From NCBI RefSeq assembly GCF_003605635.1, contig NZ_QMDW01000009.1, positions 46,920-110,919 on the forward strand: a stretch of 64,000 nt of DNA. Reading direction: 5' to 3'. Below are positions 36,853 through 45,446 of this stretch, in pieces. The DNA is from Halonotius pteroides (GTDB lineage: Archaea; Halobacteriota; Halobacteria; Halobacteriales; Haloferacaceae). Each line of letters opens with the position of its first letter. The stretch's first letter is position 1. The notes below the pieces were generated by a model. That model worked only from the letters and a program-made list of their open reading frames with translations, was not told the origin of the DNA and made no database searches. Position numbers and translations under genes: made by a program.

Positions 36853-38229
36853 GTGAACCCCCCGCAGAACCCGCTCGATGAGCTTCAGATCCCCGACGGG
36901 ACGACCGTCGAGGAACACGATGTCGTCACCGACGGCGACATCCTCATCGGAAGTAATAGCACCGTCGATTTCGGGCTGCGGGGTCGAACGATCGCTGCGG
37001 GTGAACGGGTCGAATTTGGCCGACAGATCGAGGCCGACGGCGACTGCCGGCTTGATATGTGGTGTGAAACCGACGGCAGCGTGCTGGCCGGTGAGGACGC
37101 CTACATCGGCGAGCGCGTCGAGATCAACGGCCAACTGCTCGTCTCTGGCGATCTCGATATCGGCGACGACGTAACCATCGAGGAGGGATTTGAGGCCAAC
37201 GGCTGGATCGTCACCCGAAATCCAGTGCCTGTTCTCGTCTTCTATTTCATTGTCCTCTCGCAGTTTCTCCGAGTGGGCGATACCGACAAAGCCGACGAGT
37301 TCGCGTCCGCGCTGGCCGGCGAGGGCATCGAGGAGCGATCACCGCTTGTCGTCCCCCGCGGAGCCGAGATCTCCGACGATGCGTGGCGCGTCTCGACACC
37401 GGCTCAGATCGGTGACAACTGTCGCCTCCACGGCAACATCCGCGCCGAATCAATCGTCATCGGCGAGCAGACAACTGTTTTCGGCAGCCTGCGCGCTCGC
37501 GATGACATCGAGGTTGGCGACGGAACGGTCGTCATCGGCGATGTGACGACCCGCGGCGGAACCATTACCCTTGCCGCTGGCTCACATATCCGCGGCGACG
37601 TGGCCTGTGAGGATCTCGTCGTCAACGAGGGGGCGGACGTCGATGGGACGCTCCGGGCTCGCGGCGAGATGAAGCTAATCCGCCAAGCTGAGGCTGCTGC
37701 GAGGGAGGGCGACGCAAGCGACGCGGAAACACCCCCGGACAGTGACGCTGTTGACGACGGTGATTCAGCGGTCGCCGACACCGAAAACCCGGAGCCAGCT
37801 GACACAGCTGAGGATTCCGGGCTGAGGATGTCGTACACAACCGGCAACGACGCAGCCGAGGCAGATGCGGTCGACGACGACGCTACCGAAACAGCGGACA
37901 CCGACGAGCAGCCCACTGATCCGGTCGGTGCCGCCTACACCGTCGGTAGCAGTGATGCGGTCGACAGCGAATCGGCCCTCAAGACCGGCGACAGACGATC
38001 CGGCTCCGACAGCAAAACAGCGAACAGGGTCGGGTCTCACTACCTCGCTGGCGACGGTGACGCCGCTGATGCCGCGTCTTCATCTGAGACAGACGCTGAC
38101 AGCAACAACGGAATCAATACAGCCAACGACAGCGACGATAACGCGGTCACTATCACCGATGCCGAGAGCGACGATATCGAACTCAAAACCAACAACGATG
38201 ACGACCCCGATTCGACTACGGATTCCTAA
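36853..38229 (+). CDS. Bactofilin-like polymer-forming protein with acidic tail
   Basis: The GTG at 36853 is chosen because of the leaderless promoter spacing, giving 458 residues. Residues about 10-290 show repeating short strands with Gly and hydrophobic periodicity (IGSNSTVDFG, GEDAYIGERVEINGQ, AAGSHIRGDV), as in the right-handed beta-helix of bactofilin-type cytoskeletal proteins. Between two halves lies a hydrophobic segment at 125-139 (VPVLVFYFIVLSQFL) that could touch or enter the membrane. Residues 300-458 are low-complexity Asp/Ala/Thr/Ser. A cell-shape or polar scaffold role is inferred from the family. It ends 7 bases from a convergent gene. Confidence 0.82.
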   Translation: MNPPQNPLDELQIPDGTTVEEHDVVTDGDILIGSNSTVDFGLRGRTIAAGERVEFGRQIEADGDCRLDMWCETDGSVLAGEDAYIGERVEINGQLLVSGDLDIGDDVTIEEGFEANGWIVTRNPVPVLVFYFIVLSQFLRVGDTDKADEFASALAGEGIEERSPLVVPRGAEISDDAWRVSTPAQIGDNCRLHGNIRAESIVIGEQTTVFGSLRARDDIEVGDGTVVIGDVTTRGGTITLAAGSHIRGDVACEDLVVNEGADVDGTLRARGEMKLIRQAEAAAREGDASDAETPPDSDAVDDGDSAVADTENPEPADTAEDSGLRMSYTTGNDAAEADAVDDDATETADTDEQPTDPVGAAYTVGSSDAVDSESALKTGDRRSGSDSKTANRVGSHYLAGDGDAADAASSSETDADSNNGINTANDSDDNAVTITDAESDDIELKTNNDDDPDSTTDS

Positions 38230-38236
38230 CCCGCAG

Positions 38237-38995
38237 CTACTCGACTGACTGCTGGCGGGCTTGTTCAAACACTTGCTCGTGAAGCGTCGTCGTCACCTCA
38301 TCGGCCAGTGTTTTGAGGTTGATCGCATCCTCGCGATTGTAGGAGATCAGCGTGTCGAGGGCACCATCGACACCGGATTCGTGTTCGCGCCACAGCCGGA
38401 CGGCGTCCCGTCCCGAGATGTCGGGGCGGTCGCGCTCAACCCCGATATCGCGTTCGACCTGTTTGAGTCCACCGTCGAGCCCGACGGTTTTGCAGGGGTA
38501 CATCAGATCGAGATGCGGGACGTCGACATCGACGCCGAAGGCGGTCTCCAGAAACGGTTGGTCGAACCGAATCCCGTTGAAGCTGACCAGTAGGCTGGCA
38601 TCGTCAACCATCGTCTGTACGCGGTCGGCCGTGAGGTCGTCGCCGCGGACGAGCGTCGTCGTCTCGCCGGCCTGATGGTAGCTGACGGTTGTGACGATAT
38701 CGCGGTGTTCGTCCAACCCAGTCGTCTCGATATCGAAGAAACAGGCGTTAGTTCGAAAGTTCTCGTAGAGTCGCCATCGCTCGCTGCTGGGGAACGTCTG
38801 ATCGAAGAACGTGGGGTTCTCGGCGGCGAGGTGATCCCGCGCCGTGTCGATGAACGATTCGATCTTCTCGGCGGTCGTCGGGCCGACCAGCGAGGGATCG
38901 AAGCAGTCCCAGTCGGTCGCGCCGTTGGCCCAGAGCTTGCGCTCGGTCTTTTCGCCGACCCCGCCAACCGGGATGAAGCTGTTCTCGATTCGCAC
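38237..38995 (-). CDS. YprB-like RNase H-fold (3'-5' exonuclease-type) protein
   Basis: I chose the GTG at 38995, giving VRIENSFIPVGGVGEKTERK, a typical start for haloarchaeal members. The longer frame upstream is basic and unlike the protein. The 252-residue protein has a helix-hairpin-like N-terminus, then the DEDD-type exonuclease motifs: CFFDIETTGL (DxE), VSFNGIRFDQPF (Asp) and YNREDAINL (final Asp). All catalytic acids are present. These proteins are predicted to process nucleic acid 3' ends. Confidence 0.85.
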   Translation of the reverse strand: MRIENSFIPVGGVGEKTERKLWANGATDWDCFDPSLVGPTTAEKIESFIDTARDHLAAENPTFFDQTFPSSERWRLYENFRTNACFFDIETTGLDEHRDIVTTVSYHQAGETTTLVRGDDLTADRVQTMVDDASLLVSFNGIRFDQPFLETAFGVDVDVPHLDLMYPCKTVGLDGGLKQVERDIGVERDRPDISGRDAVRLWREHESGVDGALDTLISYNREDAINLKTLADEVTTTLHEQVFEQARQQSVE

Positions 38996-39081
38996 ACATA
39001 GAGCCGGGCGACGGGTGTAGTTTAATTCTCCGGCTCGACGCGGATCACGACAGCTAAGCCGCCGCAGCCACAAGTCATGCC

Positions 39082-39804
39082 ATGTGCGGCCGGTACACCC
39101 TGCATGCGTCGCCGGAACGCCTCGCCGAGCGGTTCGGTGTCGCGGTTCCCGACTCGTTCGAACCGCGATACAACTGTTCGCCCGGACAGGAGTTGCCGGT
39201 CATCACGAGTGACGATCCTGACCACCTCCAGCGGTTTACCTGGGGGTTGACGCCGTCGTGGGCCGATGAAAAACAGGGGCTGATCAACGCTCGATCCGAG
39301 ACCGTCCGTCAAAAGCGAAGCTTCGCCGATGCCTACGAATCGCGCCGTTGTCTCGTGCCGGCCGACGGCTTTTATGAGTGGGCAGACCTCGGCGACGGCA
39401 AGGAGCCGTACCGCGTCGCCTTCGAGGACGACCGCCCGTTTGCGATGGCCGGACTGTGGGAACGTTGGGAGCCACCGACCCAGCAACTCGGGCTTGAGTC
39501 CTTCGGTGGTGGCGATGCCGCCGCCGACCCTGAACCACTGGAGACGTTTACCGTGATTACGACGGAGCCGAACGACCTCGTGTCGGAGCTACACCACCGG
39601 ATGGCTGTCGTGCTCGCACCCGATGAAGAAGAGACATGGCTCGACGGCGATCCCGATGCAGCCAGCGAGCTACTCGACCCGTATCCCGACGACGAGTTGG
39701 AGTATTTCTGCGTTTCCCAGCGTGTCAACAGCCCCGCGAACGACGATTCAGAGTTGATCGAACCGGTGACAGCGGGGTCTGGTGGCAGTGACGACCCAGC
39801 GTAG
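39082..39804 (+). CDS. SRAP family protein (HMCES/YedK), abasic-site shield
   Basis: The 240-residue protein starts MCGRYTLHAS. The catalytic Cys2, exposed after Met removal, forms a thiazolidine crosslink with abasic sites in single-stranded DNA. Other active-site residues are N31 (YNCSPGQ), E99 (GFYEW) and H171 (LHHRM). All are present. A Gly/Asp/Ala insert at about 139-152 is haloarchaeal. Its place among Lhr, an exonuclease and a Dna2-like helicase gives a DNA-repair neighbourhood. Confidence 0.95.
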   Translation: MCGRYTLHASPERLAERFGVAVPDSFEPRYNCSPGQELPVITSDDPDHLQRFTWGLTPSWADEKQGLINARSETVRQKRSFADAYESRRCLVPADGFYEWADLGDGKEPYRVAFEDDRPFAMAGLWERWEPPTQQLGLESFGGGDAAADPEPLETFTVITTEPNDLVSELHHRMAVVLAPDEEETWLDGDPDAASELLDPYPDDELEYFCVSQRVNSPANDDSELIEPVTAGSGGSDDPA

Positions 39805-39841
39805 GGATAATACTTTGACTCTACGAGGCGTATTTTGCTGT

Positions 39842-40276
39842 ATGCCTCGTGCTGATGCCGATAGCGACACGGATGGGTCGATCCGAGCGGAGATCCAGCG
39901 CGTGCTGTCGGCCCATCCGGTTTCGTTCGCCATGCTGTTCGGGTCAACCGCACGCGAATCGATAGCTACTGCCGACGACATCGATCTCGCTGTCGAGCTC
40001 GGGACGCACCGACCAGCCGACGACGGCTACAGCGACGTGTATCTCAAGCTCGTGGGCGACCTCGAAGCAGCTCTCCCGACTGAAGTCGATGTCGTCGATG
40101 TTCACACGATGAACGAGTCGTTTGCAACCGTTGTTTTCGATACGGGGGAGGTACTCGTCGGCGACGACCGTCGGTCGGAACTCGCGGCGTGCGTGACGGG
40201 AGCAGGCCCCTCAGCTGAGCGTGCACGAAACCGGGTTACCGCCGCTGCCGATCGACTGACGGAGCAGAACGAATGA
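39842..40276 (+). CDS. MNT-type nucleotidyltransferase, antitoxin of a HEPN/MNT pair
   Basis: The ATG at 39842 gives a 144-residue protein with the minimal nucleotidyltransferase signature: G34-S35 (FGSTARES) and the metal-binding D46-x-D48 (DDIDLAVEL), followed by a third acidic strand EVDVVDVHT. In characterised MntA-HepT systems the antitoxin adds AMP groups to the HEPN RNase and silences it. Its stop overlaps the start of the toxin gene (ATGA). All key residues are intact, unlike the toxin gene. Confidence 0.88.
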   Translation: MPRADADSDTDGSIRAEIQRVLSAHPVSFAMLFGSTARESIATADDIDLAVELGTHRPADDGYSDVYLKLVGDLEAALPTEVDVVDVHTMNESFATVVFDTGEVLVGDDRRSELAACVTGAGPSAERARNRVTAAADRLTEQNE

Positions 40277-40731
40277 GCAACCCGCCGGCCGACCTGCTCG
40301 CACGGATCGCCGACGGCGTTGAGGCCATCGAACGAACCGTCACCGAACTCCGCGACCTCTAAGGCGTCTCGCGGGCGGCGTACAAACGCGACGAGAACCG
40401 ACTACACCGTGACGCCGCCGAGCGAAAGTTCGAGAAACTGACCGCCGCCGTGATCGATGTCGGCGAGACAGTACTTCGTATCGAACAGGACACGGTTCCG
40501 GATCGGCGCAAAGCAGTTGTCACCGAGTTGGAACCGGTCGGTGTTATCGACGCCGAACTTGGCGAGAAACTCCGGGCTGCCGTCGGCTTCCGCGATGTGC
40601 TCGCCCACACTTACGGCCCAGTCGTCAACGACGACATCGTCTACGACGCGCTGCAGAACTCTCTCGATAGATACGTCACCTTCGTCGAACGGATCGATCA
40701 GTACCTTTCGGAATCCGATCAGATCGACTGA
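40273..40731 (+). pseudogene. HEPN toxin (HepT/DUF86) gene interrupted by one stop codon
   Basis: The ATG at 40273 overlaps the MNT stop. Translation runs 29 codons (MSNPPADLLARIADGVEAIE and on), hits TAA at 40360-40362, then continues in the same frame to TGA at 40729-40731 with full HEPN character. Near the end the RNase motif R107-x4-H112 (RDVLAHTYG) is intact. The total would be 152 codons, the usual HepT length. The downstream part has only internal GTG starts, so it is probably not made as an active toxin. Alternatives are a sequencing error or stop-codon readthrough. Confidence 0.85.
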
Positions 40732-40820
40732 CGAGCTGGCTCATCTGGTTACGATCCTGCAGGGCCGGACGCGTCGGCTCACCGACAGCGTTTTTCAGCC
40801 CGCCGCGCAGAGTCACGATA

Positions 40821-43529
40821 GTGACCGACGAGCTTCGCGGTGAAATCGTCGCCTGCGATGGGGCGACGACAGTCGACACCAGCCATGGTGAGCGACGGCT
40901 GGCCGAACTCCGCGTGCGACCGACCGACGGCACGCCGACCGGTGGCGATGACGCCGTCGACGTGACGCTGTGGGGCAAGTGGGCTGACACGGCCGAGGAG
41001 GCCGAAACGGGGATGGATTTGCTCGTTACCGATCCCGAAGCAAGCGAGTATCAGGGGTCGACGACCTACAGCACCGGCGGCAATTCATACGTCGTGCTTG
41101 AACCGGATTTCATCGTCGACGTGACCAGCGTCCGGTCGTGGGTGCAGTGCCCGCGGATGTACTATCTCAACAAGTTGTCGGCGATTCCGCTGAACTACCC
41201 CGTGATCAAGGGAACCATCGTCCACGAGGTGTTCGGCGATCTGCTTCGTGGCCGCGGCCTCGATACCGCCGTCGCCGACCGTGTCGAGGAGGCCGGCCTC
41301 GAACTCGGTGTCTTGGGGCGGGATGTGGCCGAAGTCGAAGGCGAGGTCAAACAGAACGCCGCCGCCATCGAAGGCTGGCTCGCCCAGGGAACGCTCACCG
41401 AGGCGGACAACTGGCGATCCGAATACACGCTCATCAGTCCGACGTTCGGCCTGAAGGGCCGTGCCGACGCGCTCCGTCGTGGGATGCCGGTCGAGCTCAA
41501 AACGGGCAAAAACACGACCCGCGAGCCGCGGTTTCAGGACAAGATTCAGGCCGCCTGCTACGCGCTGATGCTGGAGGAACGCGGGGTCGACGCCGACACC
41601 GGAACCTTACTCTATACAAAAAATACCACACTGGAGCGAAATGAGGAGTCAGGTGATCTCTCGCCAGCGAAAGAATTCTCTGTGGGCAAAGGGCTGCTCG
41701 ATTTTGTCGTCCGCAGCCGCAACGAGTTGGCGGCAATGGAGGCACGCAGAGAGGTGCCGACCGGCTACGAGGCCGACGCGAAATGCGAGTACTGCTTCGA
41801 GCAGGACACCTGCATGGTCGTCTCCGGGCGGCTTGACCAGGAGTCGAAAGCCGGCCAGATCGCGACGGCGGTACCTCAAGAAGAACGCGACTACTTCGAG
41901 CGGTTCTACCACGCGATTGAGGCCGAACGCCGGGCGATTCACGCCGAATATCGGAAACTCTGGGAACAGGATGCTGCGGAGCGGGCGGCCGACGACCGCG
42001 CGTTGATCGAGCTTGACCCACTGGGTCGCGAAGAGATCGACGGCAATCGTTGGGAGCTTCGAGCGCGGAAACCGCCTGAAGCCGTATCCAAACTCCGCGA
42101 GGGTGACGTTGCGCTCGCCAGCGACGGTGACCCCGTCGGGGGCCATGCTGAACTCTGCCGGATCACCCAACTTGACAAGGAGATCGTCGTCACGGCCGAC
42201 GAGCCGGTCGAGGTGCAACGCCTCGACGTGTACCCCTCCGAACTCTCGGTCGACCGAATGTTGACCGCGCTGCACGATACGGTGCTGAAAGGTAGCGACG
42301 ATCGCAAGGATGTCCTATTCGGTCGACGTGACCCCGAATTTAGCGAGGGCGAGGAGCAGTTCATCGACAACAACGACGGACAAAATCAGGCGGTGAATCT
42401 CGCGGTCAACGCCGAGGACTGCGCGCTGATTCACGGCCCGCCTGGGACGGGGAAAACCTACACTATCGCGCGGCTGATCCGCGCGCTCGTCGATCGCGGC
42501 GAGCGGGTGTTGCTCACGGCGTTTACCAATCGCGCGGTCGACAACGCCTTGGAGGCCCTTCGTGAGCAGGGCTTCGAGGATATCCAACGCGTCGGGACGA
42601 CGACGGGCGTCCGCGAGGATATGCTCGACGTGCGGCTTGAGAAGGCCGGCGACCCACAGGCGTTGGCCGGCTCGCTTCGGAACGCACCCGTGGTGGCGGC
42701 GACGACCGCGAGCTGTGGCTCCCGGGTGATGCGCGAACAGGCGTTCGACGTAGCGGTCGTCGACGAGGCCAGCCAGCTCACCGAGCCGGACGCCTTGGCC
42801 GCGCTGAATCGTGCCGAGCGGTTCGTGCTGGTCGGCGATCACGAGCAGTTGCCGCCGGTCGTCCAAGCCGCCGATCCCGGTGGCGAGGGCGGCGTCGCCG
42901 ACGAACCGGCTGCGGACAATCCGCTGTCGACCTCGCTGTTCGAGCGGCTGATCGAGGCCTATCCGGAGGCGAGTGTGATGCTCACCCGGCAGTACCGCAT
43001 GTGCCAGCGGATTCAGGCCTTCTCGTCGGCGGAGTTCTACGACGGCGCGCTCCGTCCGGCGACCGGCGCGGTCGCAGGCCAGTCGCTTGACGACCTCGTC
43101 GATCCGGCGTCGCTGCCGGCTGCGTTGGGTGACTCGGTGTCCGTTATCGATCCCGACGGCGAGCGCGTCGGCAACACGAACCCCGTCGAGGCCGGCCGGG
43201 TCGCCGAGATCGTCGAGTCGTATCTTGACGCCGGCGTCGCCGCCGAAGACATCGGTGTCATCGCACCGTTCCGCGCGCAGGTCGCCGAGATCAGCCGCCG
43301 GGTCGACGTAACCGTCGACACCGTCGACCGGTTTCAGGGCTCAAGCAAGGAGGTCATCATCGTCTCGTTTGTCGCCACCGGGGGGTTGGATGGGCCGCTG
43401 TTCGAGGATTACCGCCGGATCAACGTCGCGCTGACGCGGGCGAAAAAGGGGCTCGTGTTGGTCGGTGACGGGGCCGCGCTGTCGAGTGAGCCGTTCTACG
43501 AGCGGATGCTAGAGTGGGCTGATCGATGA
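40821..43529 (+). CDS. Dna2-like protein: Fe-S nuclease domain plus superfamily 1 helicase
   Basis: The 902-residue protein starts at a GTG. Residues about 95-340 are a Cas4/RecB-type PD-(D/E)xK nuclease with the Fe-S cysteines C110 (VQCPRMYY), C322, C325 and C331 (CEYCFEQDTC), plus the nuclease motif PVELKTGKNT. Residues about 510-900 are a UPF1-like helicase with Walker A GPPGTGKT (near 539-547), VVDEASQLTEPD, the RQYRM motif and RFQGSSKEVIIVS. This is the archaeal Dna2 architecture, acting on flaps and resected ends. It follows the broken toxin pair by about 90 bases. Confidence 0.93.
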   Translation: MTDELRGEIVACDGATTVDTSHGERRLAELRVRPTDGTPTGGDDAVDVTLWGKWADTAEEAETGMDLLVTDPEASEYQGSTTYSTGGNSYVVLEPDFIVDVTSVRSWVQCPRMYYLNKLSAIPLNYPVIKGTIVHEVFGDLLRGRGLDTAVADRVEEAGLELGVLGRDVAEVEGEVKQNAAAIEGWLAQGTLTEADNWRSEYTLISPTFGLKGRADALRRGMPVELKTGKNTTREPRFQDKIQAACYALMLEERGVDADTGTLLYTKNTTLERNEESGDLSPAKEFSVGKGLLDFVVRSRNELAAMEARREVPTGYEADAKCEYCFEQDTCMVVSGRLDQESKAGQIATAVPQEERDYFERFYHAIEAERRAIHAEYRKLWEQDAAERAADDRALIELDPLGREEIDGNRWELRARKPPEAVSKLREGDVALASDGDPVGGHAELCRITQLDKEIVVTADEPVEVQRLDVYPSELSVDRMLTALHDTVLKGSDDRKDVLFGRRDPEFSEGEEQFIDNNDGQNQAVNLAVNAEDCALIHGPPGTGKTYTIARLIRALVDRGERVLLTAFTNRAVDNALEALREQGFEDIQRVGTTTGVREDMLDVRLEKAGDPQALAGSLRNAPVVAATTASCGSRVMREQAFDVAVVDEASQLTEPDALAALNRAERFVLVGDHEQLPPVVQAADPGGEGGVADEPAADNPLSTSLFERLIEAYPEASVMLTRQYRMCQRIQAFSSAEFYDGALRPATGAVAGQSLDDLVDPASLPAALGDSVSVIDPDGERVGNTNPVEAGRVAEIVESYLDAGVAAEDIGVIAPFRAQVAEISRRVDVTVDTVDRFQGSSKEVIIVSFVATGGLDGPLFEDYRRINVALTRAKKGLVLVGDGAALSSEPFYERMLEWADR

Positions 43530-43563
43530 GTGGAAAAATCGCGTCGCAGGGGTTCTAATTCGA

Positions 43564-44196
43564 TTACTCTGATTGAGTCGTGTAGAATGTTCTAACCTCA
43601 TCGTCAACGAAATTCACAAATTCAGTCGTCTTGGGAAAGCCAAGTAACCGAATCACATTGTATATATCTTGAATTGAACCGATGGTATTGACTACGAAGA
43701 CTAACTCTGCGTAGTAACTCACTTTATTCGGCATGGGAAGTAACAATACACCAGCTGCGAGCGAATTAATCAAAATCAGCGGTGCGATAAGCACCAAAAT
43801 ATTCTCGTTACGAGAAATCCGTTGTTTGAGTGCAATAACATACGGATTTATCTCTAAGGGTAGTCCAACCGTTTTACCGACTTTCAATCCGAATTGTGGC
43901 TTCTTTCCTTCTGCGACCGCTGCCGCATAATGGATACACTCGTGGACAACAACAAGCAGGAAAATAAGACCTATTTCTGGGGCGATGCTTTGCAGCGCGC
44001 TAATATAGCCCTGATCCAACTCGCTTCCGAACCGAATGATTTCCTCCGGATAGAATAGTACAGACACCACGATCACTATCAAGACCCCTATTACTCCTAT
44101 CGCTCTCTCTGGGATAATGTATTCAGTCCAGTTCGGATCAGCCGAGAGTGTTTTGAGTCGATGCTTCGTTGTGTCTGATTCATTGTGGCCTGACAT
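43564..44196 (-). CDS. Membrane zinc-protease-like protein (DUF3267)
   Basis: The ATG at 44196 gives 210 residues with four to five membrane helices. A zinc-protease HExxH motif is at H85-E86-C87-I88-H89, at the cytoplasmic end of a helix, and an Asp in GSIQDIYNV (D177) could be the third ligand, as in the DUF3267/site-2-protease-like group. The intervening NPYVIALKQRISRNE resembles that family. The gene is visibly more AT-rich and less acidic than its neighbours, which suggests recent acquisition. It is divergent from a membrane-anchored winged-helix gene. No substrate is known. Confidence 0.75.
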   Translation of the reverse strand: MSGHNESDTTKHRLKTLSADPNWTEYIIPERAIGVIGVLIVIVVSVLFYPEEIIRFGSELDQGYISALQSIAPEIGLIFLLVVVHECIHYAAAVAEGKKPQFGLKVGKTVGLPLEINPYVIALKQRISRNENILVLIAPLILINSLAAGVLLLPMPNKVSYYAELVFVVNTIGSIQDIYNVIRLLGFPKTTEFVNFVDDEVRTFYTTQSE

Positions 44197-44343
44197 AGCC
44201 AACCATAACCACTGTTCGAGGGTCAAAAAACACAGAAGACGTTTAAATCGGCTAATACGGGGGTTTATCGCTATCAACCGGGGTATTGATCGTCATCAAC
44301 ACCGGAACTAATTATTTACTTTCGGGTTTCGTGATATGTTCAT

Positions 44344-44916
44344 ATGGTTCAAATTCCGAATAGCTTCGAAGATGAATTCGATTCTAAGGGAGAAACGTTC
44401 TTCGAAATTGCAGAACTCCTGTACATGAACCATGGGAAGCAGTTCACACTTGATGAGATAGGGGATGCTGTCTCGGTCTCGAAAACTCGTGTCAGTGAAC
44501 TAATTCAGGAAATGGAAGAGGGAGACGAAACATGGATTAACAAAACAGAAGCACAAATGACGGTCGTTTGGAATACAGAAACACACAATCCAGCCTCAAC
44601 GGAGACTAAGACGGCGGTGGGTGGATTTTATCGAGAACTCTGGGGTCTGTTGAAACGACACTCCAGAACCGCTCCTGGTATGTATGTGATAATTGGCTCT
44701 TTGATGTTTGCAACGGCACTTATTTTGATTGGGACATATATCGGATTCTCTCTTGGTGGACAATCCTCTGGATTTCCAGTGAGAGCCTATCTCGTACTGG
44801 GTATTAGCTCATTTGCAGCCGGAGGTGTTGTCACTGCACTGGGGCCATTTCAGGCGGTCGTAAACAGACTATTGTGGCCTCTGCACCCAACAGAATTGTT
44901 CGAAAATGAAGACTAA
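44344..44916 (+). CDS. Membrane-anchored winged-helix protein (190 aa)
   Basis: Residues 16-76 form a winged-helix DNA-binding domain (TLDEIGDAVSVSKTRVSELI with a following wing). After a linker, two membrane helices are predicted at about 112-136 and 147-167, with a short tail. This would be a transcription factor tethered to the membrane. The DNA is AT-rich compared with the genome average, like the divergent protease-like gene 147 bases away, so the two probably arrived together. No relative with known function comes to mind. Confidence 0.7.
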   Translation: MVQIPNSFEDEFDSKGETFFEIAELLYMNHGKQFTLDEIGDAVSVSKTRVSELIQEMEEGDETWINKTEAQMTVVWNTETHNPASTETKTAVGGFYRELWGLLKRHSRTAPGMYVIIGSLMFATALILIGTYIGFSLGGQSSGFPVRAYLVLGISSFAAGGVVTALGPFQAVVNRLLWPLHPTELFENED

Positions 44917-44982
44917 TTGTGGATTGATCTATACCCAGTTCTTGAAACTCATAGCCGCTTCGATACCGTCAATCGAAGTCGT

Positions 44983-45117
44983 CTACAGATCAAGCCGCTC
45001 GCGGAGTTCCTCGGTCGAACAGGTGTCGTCCTCATCTACATTGAGGGTTTCCAGCCGCTCGGAGACGGTATCGCCGTTTCCAAGCTCGGGGTCGTCCTGT
45101 TTATCGAAACCACTCAT
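44983..45117 (-). CDS. Small acidic hypothetical protein (44 aa)
   Basis: The ATG at 45117 gives MSGFDKQDDPELGNGDTVSE followed by a helical acidic end (STEELRERLDL). The composition is typical of real haloarchaeal proteins, but there is no recognisable domain. It lies 57 bases downstream of another small gene on the same strand, so the two may form an operon. Confidence 0.45.
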   Translation of the reverse strand: MSGFDKQDDPELGNGDTVSERLETLNVDEDDTCSTEELRERLDL

Positions 45118-45174
45118 GACTCTTGCCTGAATTACTGGCGGCCACGTGAATAAGTTCTGACGCCACACCACGAG

Positions 45175-45381
45175 CTATGCTTCGAGAACCGTGATTTCGT
45201 ACGGCAACTTCGGATGCTCGTACGTCCCTGGAGTCGCCTCGCTATCGACGACGGTCGCGCTGATCGGCTCGCTGTCGGCCACTGCCTCGGTCGGATACCA
45301 CTCGCTGCCAGCGGGCAGCACGACGAACCGCGCCCGGCGGTCGCCGACCCACGCGAACGACGCAAAGCACTCATGAATCAC
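45175..45381 (-). CDS. Small hypothetical protein (68 aa)
   Basis: A GTG start at 45381 gives a 68-residue protein with strand-like segments (RARFVVLPAGSEWYPTEAV, LPYEITVLEA) and halophilic composition. I do not recognise the family. It is divergent from the transglutaminase operon and upstream of a 44-residue gene. Confidence 0.5.
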   Translation of the reverse strand: MIHECFASFAWVGDRRARFVVLPAGSEWYPTEAVADSEPISATVVDSEATPGTYEHPKLPYEITVLEA

Positions 45382-45446
45382 GGATAGCGACTCACCACTT
45401 CAGGGATCACATTTACCTGCGCTGCACCCGAGACAGCTACTATACC

